DNA from: Chionoecetes opilio
Lineage: Eukaryota; Arthropoda; Malacostraca; Decapoda; Majidae
Assembly: GCA_016584305.1 (NCBI GenBank)
Contig: JACEEZ010017909.1
Span: 22,501-86,500 of the forward strand
Length of the DNA stretch: 64,000 nt
Direction of reading: 5' to 3'
This document shows, piece by piece, positions 24,501 to 36,500 of the stretch (its first letter is position 1; the number at the start of each line of letters is the position of its first letter). Below the pieces are notes generated by a model that saw only the letters and a list, made by a program, of their open reading frames with translations, did not search any database and was not told the origin of the DNA. A program made the translations under genes and the position numbers.

Positions 24501-27500
24501 ACGTCCACGTGGCCACCACTGTGAACGGCATCAACCTTGGCGCGCTGTCTGCAGTGTTGGCGCTGACAGACTCCCGGACCATGACGGTGAGCCAGGACAT
24601 CACCCTGCACGGGCCCTCCTTCCTGGGCGGCCTGCACGTGGCCACTGGCGGCAGCACTGTGGTGGGCGGCGTGAACCTGCAGGACGTGGTCTTGAGTGAC
24701 GTGGATGCAGTCATCACAGGTGGGCCGGGGAGGGGCACAGGAAGTGAGGGTTGTAGTAAAGTCTTGTTAGGTTTTTCAATGGATTTAGTTTTGAGAGGTA
24801 AAGTTGGTGTGATATCTTTGCCTCCAGGAATGCCAAGATGGTGTACAGGTCATGGATTTCATAGTTATTGTTACTTTTAATGCCTGATCTTTTATTTTGA
24901 GTATTGACGCAGGAATCAATCAATCATTGGGGGCATACGCCGCGGGGCGCGTCGCCTCGCCCACCCTAGACTCCACTCCCGGTGGTCACAATGCGCGAGT
25001 TTCCATGCAGGATTCTTTCCCATACCAAGCAGCTATCGACAAGAAACTTTAACTTGCCCCAGCCACGAGCCTTGTGGGCGCCCCCTTGGCCTCCTCCATG
25101 CCGGATTGTCTCTTACAGATACAACCCGATGGGAAGGATCGGTTTCAGGGTAGCGTGCCACATGCCCATATAGCCGAAGTTGGCGCTGACGTACTATGCA
25201 GGTAATAGGCCTCGATTCAGTCTCACGGTGCAATCGCTGATTTGACTTTCTAGCTGACTTTTGACTTTTGACGATTTGACTGAATCATCCCAGCGATACT
25301 CCATGATTCTGCGAAGACACTTATTACCAAAGGCATTGATTCGTCTCTTAAAGTCACTATTTAGTGTCCATGTCTCACAACCATAGAGTAAGACGGGGAT
25401 CACAAGCGACTTGAAGATCCGGATCTTTGTCCTTCTGCACAGGTACCGACAACTCCAAATACTCCCGCTGAGAGAGTCCATAACACCGTGGGCTATGCCA
25501 ATCCGTCTTAATACTTCTTGACGTGAACCACAGTCATTATGGACTGCGCTACAAAGGTATGTAAAACTTTCCAAGATCTCAATGTCCTCGCCACACGCAT
25601 GAACAGACTGTACTGCTTCATCTAGTAAGTCTCCAAACACCTGGACCTTGGTCTTGAGCCAGGAGACCTCAAGTCCCAAAGGCTTTGCCTCCTCGTGCAG
25701 CGCCTCGAGAGCCATCACCAGGACTTCCAGCGACTCTGCAAAGATTACTGCATCATCGGCAAAAACAAGATCAGTGATCTTGGTGTTGCCGACGGATGCT
25801 CCACAATCACTTTGATCTACAACCTTGTCCAATACCCAGTCCATACAAGCGTTGAAAAGTGATGGGGCAAGGACGCACCCTTGCCTCACTCCTGTATTCA
25901 CAGGAAAGAAGCTGGATACACCTGCCCCACATTTCACAGCACTCTGTCCCAGAATACAGACCAGTTATCAAACCAATAGTCTTTGCAGGACTCTTAAGTC
26001 GCAGAAGATCCCAGAGTGACTCACTGACTCAGTCAGTGAGCTGACTGTGTTTCGGGGATGCTTGCAGCCTATGTTTATCTCAAGAAGGCGTTTGACGCAG
26101 GAATGATATAATTATAATCCAATTCATCTCATTCTTGTTAAGAGATTCAGATGTAGGGAAAGTTCTTCGGGCTAGTAAATAGGGCAGAACAAGAAGTAAC
26201 TGATTCAAGCTGGGAAAGTGTAGATTTATGAAGTAAATAGGGTAAAACTGATTCACAAATAGGGTGGTAAATTATTGGAATAGACTAGGTTAGTGCAGTC
26301 AATAGGAAGCTTTAAAAGGAGGCTAGATTAATTCATGGATGGGGATGAAAGGTGGATGTAGGTAGTGCTGAAGTAACGGGAACTACCACTTGTAGGTCTC
26401 TGTTTTTAGCTTCCTATTTTCTGTTATTTTATGGATGGGATAACTTAAGATTAAATACTCGTGATTTAAATCATTTATAATATACCATTGACAAATTTCA
26501 CAAGACACCGGGTAAGCATCTAATCCTTCAATATTCTGTACCCAGGCGTGAAGACCTTCTCGTCCGTGCGTGTGGAGTCTGTGACTGCCGGCGGCGTGGT
26601 GGTGGTGCAGGGCGGCCTGGTGGACGGCGTGCTGCTGGAAGACCTCTTCTTCGGAAACTCTCTCAGGAAGTCCGGTAACACTTTGCCTGGGTTGACAAAC
26701 TGGTAGACTTCAGCCTTAATATTCCTTGATATAACCAGAATATCTAATAATTAAAGTCTTCCTTGACTCCTTCACGCCCAGATGTTTCCTTTGCTAAAAA
26801 AAAAAAATTGTGAGCCATAGAATTAAGAAGTCTTAATATACCAAATTAGTTAGTAGATAAGGTTACTAAGCTGGTAATATCTAAAATATTACTTTTATTC
26901 ACTAAATCTTCTAATGGTAGCCAGATTACAATGCAATTTACGTTAAGAGTCAAGGGGTTAAACCCGTGCCTCTGCCCCGTGCCCAGGAGCTGCCGTGCAA
27001 CACCTGGTGGGCCGCTCCCTCGGCGTGGTTGTGGCCAAGACCGTCAAGGGGACGCAGCTTGCCGCCTTTGAGAGGACAGTTGTGTACCGGGACTCTGCCT
27101 CTGAACGCCTGGCCGGCTCCCTGCGCTTCACTGGACCTGTGACCATCCAGGACTTAACGTTTGCAGGTGTGTAAGTCACTGTCACAATGCTAAGCCTTCA
27201 TACCTAAATCTATGACTCTACGCCTTTATATACACTCTCAAATTTACAAAAGTATTCGGGTAGAGGAACCACTGGCTCAAATTAATGTGAATTTTCTACT
27301 GACACTTTTGTGAATATATTTACTATTTATTAACGCATGGACTAAAAAAAGATTGATTCACTAGTGTTCTAGCTAATCATTCATAACTACATAACTAGTT
27401 TCATCCTAGTAACTTTTCATGAACCAAACCATTCAGGTAGCTTTGATGGCGTGTCTGCCGAGGAGTTTAAGTCAGGCTGGCTCCTGAAGACAGGTGACCA

Positions 27501-30500
27501 GGTGCTGACGGGCCAGAACACCCTGCAGAGCCTAGACACCCGGCACCTCACCTTCACCGGCAGAACCCTTCAGGGGGTGGACTTTGAACTGCTGGTGAAG
27601 AACACTGCCAAGATTGACGAGGTGACAGTCCTCCATCGGGTGGCCTTCGGTGAGTGTCAAGGACGGGAGGTGGGAGCATGTCTTAAGTAACTGTCATTGA
27701 TTTTGATTTAATTTTTTGTTAATAAGAGAAATTCTAGTACGTACAGAAAAATCTTTATAAAAATGAGACTGCAAAACTAGCAGATGGCATGAATCTAACT
27801 TTTCCATACATGGAATGCCTTTACATAAATTATTATTTTTCATTAAATAATAATGCCGATGAAGTGATAAGTGAGACTACTAAACAGTCTTGCTAGAGGC
27901 AATGTAAGGTTTGATGGATGTGACTTTGTGATGCACTAAATGAGTATGTTGTGATTAATATTTTATTGCTAGAATATTGACATTAAATTATTTAATTGAC
28001 TTAGGGAACTTAAGGCATCATAAGACTGATTTCTGTGTTAGTAGCAAATCATAATTTTAAGAGGTGAAATAAATAGTTCTAGAAAGTGCCAATTGTACGG
28101 TAATATTATTTAAGTTATTATTATTGTTAATGTAAAGTCAGTTTGATAGGAATTTGAATGTGCTTCCCAAATCACTTCTATAAAAATTTGACTTCATAAT
28201 ATTCTTTAAAAAATTAAGGTCGGCTGATGTCCAACGCGGAAGTGCTGGTGAATGGCACCGTGCAGGGCTGGCGGCTGAGAGAAGAGGCAGTGACCACCAC
28301 GGCGGCCAACCAAGTAGTAAGTTGAAGATACCACAGGCTTGAGTGACCAGTGGTTCTATCATTTTACTTTTATTTTAAAATTACAAAACTATGTAATTAA
28401 GCACAATTTATGATAGTTTATACAAAGGGTGGCAATTGGATTACCTAAATTTAAAGTTTGTCCTGTAAGTGCATATATTACCTAAAAAAACTACTTTAGA
28501 TTTTAATCTGTCCAATTATTTAGTAGTTTGACTAAAATAAGACTGTTAGCCATGAGTGGCTCAACATGACTGGTATTTGGCCATAGACTAAGTATTAAGA
28601 AACTGTTGTATAGGCCAGTGATCTCTGATCTCAATAAGTAACTGCGGGCCTGAGATAACTAGCTACCAATATTTGACTTAATTCCAGCCCAAACAAGCTA
28701 AATAAGATTGTTGCCATGTCTAATCGCATAGCAACTCTAATATATATATCTTTTTTTTGGCCTAGAATAATATCATTGGTCACTAGAAATCTCTGGCCCG
28801 CAGTTGGACCTATAAGAGATCACTAGCCTATACAAAGGGAACTTAACCCCTTCACACCTACATCTTAACCTTTGTTATAAAAAATTTATGTTTCAGCCAT
28901 AAAATTGCAAAGTAGCTAAAACTAAATTAGTTGGTAGAAAAGGATACTAAACTAGTCATATGTAAAATATTGCTTATAATTAATTAAAATAGTCATATGA
29001 TGGCCAAATTACAATGGAAATTACGTTCTGGGCCTCAGGCGTTAATACTTCGCATTGGCACAGCAGTCACACTGTTATTTGTCTTCCAGGTGACTGGCAA
29101 GAAGGTGTTCAAGTCTGGCGTGCACTACAGGGGACAGTTCTCCATCGAGCAGCAAGTCGTAGTATACACCAACGCAGACGACCAACATCCCCTGGCCCTA
29201 GACATTGAAGAGTTCTGTGCCTTCGTCATGAGTGTCCCGGCGGCCTCCACGCGGATCAGGAGGTGGATCATTAAGGGTGAGGATTATAGCCTTTTACGTA
29301 ACTTAATCAATCTTATCTAATAAATTAAGTTAAATTATGAACACAGACATCCTAGGTAGGTGAATAGGAAGTTTTTGCATAATTAACAAATTAACAGAAA
29401 TTCTAGCTGTGAATAGGATGCTTTTACATAATTAACACATTCTAGCTGTATAGGAAGTTTTAAGTTAGTTTAATGCATTAACTTGTATTTCATTGTTTTG
29501 TAGGCGATGTGAGGGTTGAGAAAAAGTTGTTGGTGGTGGAGACCTTCAATAGTGAGACAGTGGCCACGCTGGGCACCTCCTTCTGGCTCACCCACGTGCC
29601 CACCAGCATAGCCGCTGCAGTCTTCCTCGCTAAGGTGGAAGCCGGCGCAAACTTCAATGTGGATGTTGTGGTGAGTACGTGATAGTTCTCTGCCTTTATG
29701 CCTGGGAGCTTTATTGGTCAATTAAGTGTATTAGTATCTACTTGCACTATACGTATACAGTCTCCTAGAGACCCAGGACTTAATTTCTATTGTAATTTGG
29801 CTACCATTAGACATTAGACTATTTCTAATGACTAAGCAATATTTTATAGATTTGACTTGTTTAGTATCCTTGTTGACTAAACTAATTTGGTATAGTAAGT
29901 TAGTTTTCGTAGTTTATGGCTAACAGACTTTTACATAGCAAAAGGAAAGTTCTGGGCATGAAGGGGTTAATGTCTTGTTCATGTGAGGGCGATTAAAGTT
30001 TCTAAATTTGCAGCTACAATTAATTTCATAGTGGTGAAGTCTTTAATTTTAAAGTAGATAAAAGCAATATGAATGTTCATTCTTTTCAGGGCAAGACCAA
30101 TGGGCAAAGCCTTGAGGGTGTCTGGAACAATTTGTTGAAGAGGAAGTGTGAGGCCCAGACGGTTGAGGGTCAGCTCACTGTACACCAGCTGTCTCTCGAC
30201 CACCTGTCTACCCCGACCCTGACCAACCCCAACGACGACCTGCACGTGGCTGACCTGCTCAACATTCTGCTGCAGGACGGCGACCAGGTCATCACCGGCT
30301 TGATTAACTTCACCAGTGTGGAGGCGCAGGGCGAGTACTAATTACCTTGTGACCGTACTTTTGTTTATGCAATGGCACTCTAATATTTACTGCAACTAAG
30401 ACACTAAATTGTCATTTTGATCCAAGTTTCAATACCAATCTAGTGTCTTAGTGTAGTAAATATTAGTGCTTTATTAGAGAACTTTAATTTTAATATTAAC

Positions 30501-33500
30501 TGTCTGGGGGGGGGGGAGAAAGTGAGAAAAAATAATTATCTTCATATTGAACACTAGTAACCTTAATCCTGTTCTGGCCTGTTCAGCGGACGTGGCTCTT
30601 GAGGGGACCATTAATGGCCTGCGTGTGACCACCGACTTTGCCCTTCATGGCCGCCAAAATGTAATCACTGGCAAGAAGACCTTTGGCCACCTCACCGTCC
30701 TTGGCAACCTGTCCATGGTGGAGGGTGGCACAGTGCAGGTGTGTACACAGACTAGACTGGCATTGCTGTGTCTGAAGCACCGTGCCACCCTGCAGAGGTG
30801 TGGCCTGTAGTGGTAAAGAGGGCAAACTGTACCTGTAATTCACTTTATGTGCAAGGGGTTGTAAGGGAAATTTTCACTTTATTGAAGGTGGATGGCTATG
30901 CTATTTAGAAGGTAGATATTAGAAGTTATTTAAGGTAAACTGATAGTAGATAGAATTATTCATGCGTATTTTGCAGAAGTGACTTAATTCTTAAACCTCC
31001 TGGTTAAATTTAGATAAATGTCACTTGAGTAATATTTGCATAGTCTTCAGCAATAGGCAACCAATGTCAATCTTACAACAAAGTTTCCCTACAGGGTGTG
31101 GACGTGTCAGAGCTGGACCGCCTTGCAGCCCGGAAGGCTGTGGAGGGCGCGGTGATCGTTGTGCCTGGCACCACCACCCTGCAGGGCATGGTGTACACAG
31201 GACCACACTTCCAGTATGAAAGACTTGTTAATCCTAGTATTCACTTCTATTCATTTTACAGACTGTAAATAGATTTAGTTTTTCTTTCTTCACTAGATAG
31301 GTACTTTGATTTTGGAATTTCTACTAGATACTTTGAATTTAGATAAAGATTACCAAAGATTCTTACCTACATTTATATTTAGGTATGAATGTTTAATTTG
31401 CAGTGCAGTACTGGTATTTAACAGTAAGCAGAACCATAGCTGCTTAGCTTTGTTATTTATATTTAATGCGTGGTACCCTACTATTTGAAGTGCCTGAGAA
31501 CTAATTTACTGCTCTATCCAGAATCTGTTTTGCCAGGCATCTGATAAAGACTATAATGTTCCAGGGTTGACGGCACCGTGGACGGCGTGTTGCTGCGCCG
31601 GGACACAGTGTTGCTGCGGTCAGGGCGGCAGGTGATGACTGGCGCCCTGGAGGTGAGCCCTGCCAACCCCGCCCTGCCCGCTGTGGAGGCCGGCCTTATA
31701 GTGGTGCTGGACAACAGATTTAACGGCGTGGACCTCGACAGACTGGACAACAGCACGGTGAGTGGCGGCGCACGGGAGAAGCCATCCACTACAGACTTAT
31801 TCATTCAGAGGCTAATAAATACTATAATTATTACAAACATTAATATATATTTAATCACTTGCAAGGCATGACTTAAGAAGACTAATTCCAAGTCTCCTTC
31901 CAGCAATTTAATAGTCACTTTGTTGTGAAATAAAGATTTTCAGAGGCAGAGAAATACTTGCTGTTATGATTACTTAAATTTAATCTGTTAAAAGGAATGT
32001 CCCTGAAACCTAGATTCAAATTACCTGTTTTGAGTCTAACCAGCCAATGCTAATGTTCACTTTGTCTTGTGTGGAAAGCCTGAAAGTCTGTCCTTTAAAT
32101 TTAATGGTTTTAAACCAAATGGGTGGATGGGTTCCAATATTTATCATAATATTTTTTACTTTCTTTTTTGTTTGTTCAGGTGCGACTAGACCGCCGGGTG
32201 TCCATCCAGCACTCCATCACCTTCCAGGGAGTGTGCCGCTTTAACTCTATAGTCCTGGAGAGCCACTTCATTAATGGCGTCCACCTCCAGGAGCTTGCAG
32301 ACCTGATCAACACAGACTACCTCATCAGTCTGGGCGACCACCTGGGCGCCGCCCTGCACGCCGCCCGGAGCACCCGGGAGGTCATGGCAGGTGGGTGGCG
32401 GGCACTGGCCTGCAGGGTACTCTTGCAGCTTCAGTTCAAAGTGATTACTTATTTTAATTGGAGATTTTTAAGGTCTTGGTTTGGTAAATTTCAATAGATT
32501 AACTTATTTATCTTTCTCAATCTAGATAAGTAAGAAAGTAATAGATTCCTGCAACATAGTTTAATTGCATTAAATAAACCTAGGAACTATTCTCTGCCAT
32601 TAACTTAGTTATTTCATGTTTTAATACATTGTGCACTTACCTCACTATAAACCTTTGCAGTGAAAGGTGCCGAAATCTGGTACTATGAAGAGCTTCCATT
32701 TGACACTATATCCAAAGTGATCGCAGTGACGTGAGTAGCGTGACTAGCCATGGAGTTTGAAATATGAACAAAGATTGAAAACAAATGCCTTTGTAGATAA
32801 ATTTAGAGCCTGTGATATATATGTTCAGCTTGAAGAGGCAGGGAAAACTCAATTACTGCATAAAACTTGTGTAATTTCACTCTCTGAAGGAAAAGTCTTT
32901 ATTGGTCATTATCTTATAAAAATTTTGGTTTTTAATAATTATATATGCCTGAATACCTGTTCCCAGCCTGGCCAGCACACAGCTCGAGGCCGGTGTGCAT
33001 GACTCCCTGGCGGGCATTGACCTGATCAACGATGCTGTCTACACCTACAACATGAACGTGCCCTTCGCAAAGATTTGTAAGTGTAAAAGGGCATCTTGTT
33101 AGATAAGTGTATCTAGCTCATCCCAAGAGCTGGCATGATGGGGAACTTTACCTTAAGACTTTGAGGATTAAGAGCTCATTTTATAAGTTTTTTGACTACA
33201 TAATATCATGATCCATACTGATAAGTACTCAACAATTGTCAGTTGGAACATAGGAAAATAAGGAAGCTAAAAGTCAGATCCCACATGGTAGTTCCTGTTA
33301 CTTGCCTACCACTCTCTACCTCGAAATTATTATAGTGCCAACAATACATTTTATTAGCATTCTACAAATGATTTTTTGAGCAATTGTATGTATTTCTCCT
33401 GATTTTTGTTTGAGTTTTTTTTTGTTTACCTTTTTTTTCTTTTTTGCTACTGACGTCCTAGATAAACTTGTTTGTAAATGTTAAGCCCCAAGCCGCCCTA

Positions 33501-36500
33501 CTCCCGAAGGGGTGAGGGAAATTGCGTACGCGGGCTCAACGGGGGGGTGTTAATGTAGCTCCTGTTTTAGCGCCCCCCCAAACCCGCTAAGGTTCTATCC
33601 AATCGGTTGCTGGCGTGGCATGACAACTAACCCTGGCACCCCTACCTGTCGGGGGCCGGGTAGGGCGCATCTCAGGTTCTACAGAAGGTAAGCGGGCAGT
33701 GCCCGTTCGCGTCGTCGGAGATACGGGGAGCTTGGTTCCCCAGGCTAGCTATAGCCCCGGCTATGCCGGGGCGACCCTCCCTATCCCCCCTAGAGTCCCT
33801 GGCTTGATACAGGTCCCCCAGGGGCCTCCTTAATCGCCTGCCCTATCATGCACTTGTCAATCACGTGAATACATCACCATCTGCTGCGTCGCCTTCAGGA
33901 AGACCTGTATGTGGTACCCCAGAGGTCGTAGGTGCCTCGTAATGCCCCGGGGTTCCGAGGGGGAACTCGGGGGGAAGCCTCCTGAAGGAGGTATCTAGTG
34001 GGGCGTCGTAGTAGCGTAGAGTTTCCACCTCCGGACCACGCCCGCCCCTAGTGCCTGGCCCCAGCGCCCAGTGGCTCCCCAAGGGCCCTGAAGAGAGGTG
34101 GGGAGAGTCCTGCCCTGCTCCGGGGATCCTGGGGGGGCCTCGGGCGAGGCACGCCAGGACGCAGGCTGGAAACAGGGTAGTCTTATCCCGTAGAATTTTC
34201 CTTGCCAACCTTGCGTCGGCAACCTCAGGCACGCGGGCCAGACTTGGCACGCAGGATGTCTCCTACGCGTCGCGGTTACTCGCCCGTTACTCACGACTCT
34301 ACGTGAGGTTACTCGCTGCAGTTATTCCTGCAGTAATACACTATCCCGCGTCGCGACAAAATGTGCACACTTATGATCGTCCGCCGAAGCCGCGTGAGGT
34401 ACTGTCCTAGTTTCTCCTTCAGCCTTTGGGCGAGGAGCCCACCACTGACCTCAAGAGTCCCTTGTTCTATAGGTCTCCTGTTTAAGGCCTAACCTTTTCT
34501 CCCTCTCGGCGCTGATAATGATCTGTTCCCTCAGCGAAACTCCTTTGCGTCCCCTCTCCCACTACCATCCTCAGTCCCCTTCTCCTTCTCTCCATTTATC
34601 CTTGGTTCCTCCCCATTTCTCATTCTTCTACGTCCCAGCCCTCACAGTAAACTACAGAGATGCTGCCCGAATAGCCGTATGGGTTCGTATGGGCTGCTTA
34701 CACAAATTATGTTATAACTTTATTAACGTATGTATTATGGTAAGCATATTAAAGTGTTTAAAGTGTTTCAAGTGATTACCTTGTCGCCCTCAGACCCTGC
34801 CGTGAAGGTGTTGGAGCCCATCGCCGTGGCTGGTCTGGGCAGTGCCTTGCTGGCCACCTGTGGCAGACAACCCATGGAGGCCACACCCACGGGCACTCAC
34901 CCACTGCCAAAGTTCTCTGTTGTAAGAAAGATTGTATTGGTTTTTTAATTACCTATATTGTAGGGTATATTTCACTACTCTAATATTTATAAGATATCCT
35001 AATATTCTGATTGTTTTCCTCAGATTCACTTGGAGGGCGGCACAGGCACTGGCTATGGAGGCACTGGCTATGGAGGCACTGGCTATGGAGGCACTGGCTA
35101 TGGACACATTTACTCCCTGACCTCTGAGGGAGGGCTGTTGGCTGCCTTTGAGACAAAAGAGTGCAGGGACTTGGTGGTGAGTAACTTATTGCTATTAGGT
35201 GAAAAGTGAAGATTCTAAGTTTGATAAGTTTCAGGTTTAGATCTGCTTTTAGATTTAGATCTGCTTTAGCTAACCCATGCGTTCATACTAGTTTGTAGAA
35301 GTGATTTATATAAACATAGATATAGTACTTAAGTCTAAATCTGTATGACTTCAATGTTTCTTCTCTACCAGAGCTTCCAGTTGCCTGACGGGCGGGTGTG
35401 TTTGGCGGTGTTGAACTACCGCGCCGCCACCACAGTCCTCTGCGGCACAGCCTCCACGGGCTTCCACCTCCTGACCCGCCTCGACACCACCCGGGCAGCC
35501 AAGGTCAGGGACAGACTAACTTTTGCATCACCTGTGCTCTGAAGCTATTAAGTTATAAATCTATGGTGAATCACATTACTGAAAATATTGTATATAAAGA
35601 ATCACTGTCAATGATATGAAACTATGACCTTGCAGGGAGCTCAGTGTAGTAACAACAATATGAAAACTAAAACTATTTTCTGCAGGGTGTGTGGGTGAGT
35701 TATTATGGCAGTGAGCTATTACTGGTGGCGCAGGAGCCCAGCCAGACGGAGACTGGCATCCTGGGGCTGTACAAATATAACTCTGCACTCAACCAAATGA
35801 TGCTGGTGAGTTTTACAATGTTCCTCCTGTGATTATGATTAGTCTTTAGCCCTCATGAAATATACTAACTTTCTCGCAGCTACTAAACTGGTATGAAAAT
35901 CTGCCACTATTACATAATGTTTGCTATAATTACAAAGTTTCGGGGTGTGAGTATCTTTCTAGTGATTTCTATCGGTAATTAGATCAAATAAACCCTTTAC
36001 CACCAGGTGAACCGGGCCTACGAGCAAGTGTCGTCCCACGTAAGTGCCACCGTGCATGGCGGCAGCGTGCTGGTGGCAGTGACTGGCAAGCGCACGGCCC
36101 TGTGTGACACCTTTGTGGAAGTGTTCCTCACCAACACTACCGACGTGGGCCACAACCTGCAGGTGAGGGGCGCCAAGGGGCTTGTAGGGCACATTTTTAT
36201 GGGATCAGAGTAGATACTCTGCTTCTAAATTTAGCAACAAATTTAAAATGTTCACTAGATACCAACAAAAAATTGTAAGATAGTTTCTATTGTAAGTATT
36301 CTGCCCCCAGCGTCTGGAGGTTCCCGAGGCGGTGCACAGCAGCCTAATCCAGCTGCACACGGGCGAGGTGGTGCTGATGGTGCAGACCCGACACAGCCTC
36401 TACCACTACTACATGCGCGGCTCCAAGTTTGTCTTCGTCAGGGAGGTGAGCGCACGCTACAAAACTCATTCTGGAACTAGTATTCTTTTAATTATTTATT

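Larger units (their letters stand above)
24043..28050. repeat. Tandem duplication 2, unit B (exons 22-26 plus LINE)
   Basis: Longer than unit A by about the length of the LINE insertion. Coding sequence is nearly identical, with a handful of amino-acid changes in exons 22, 25 and 26. Confidence 0.9.
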
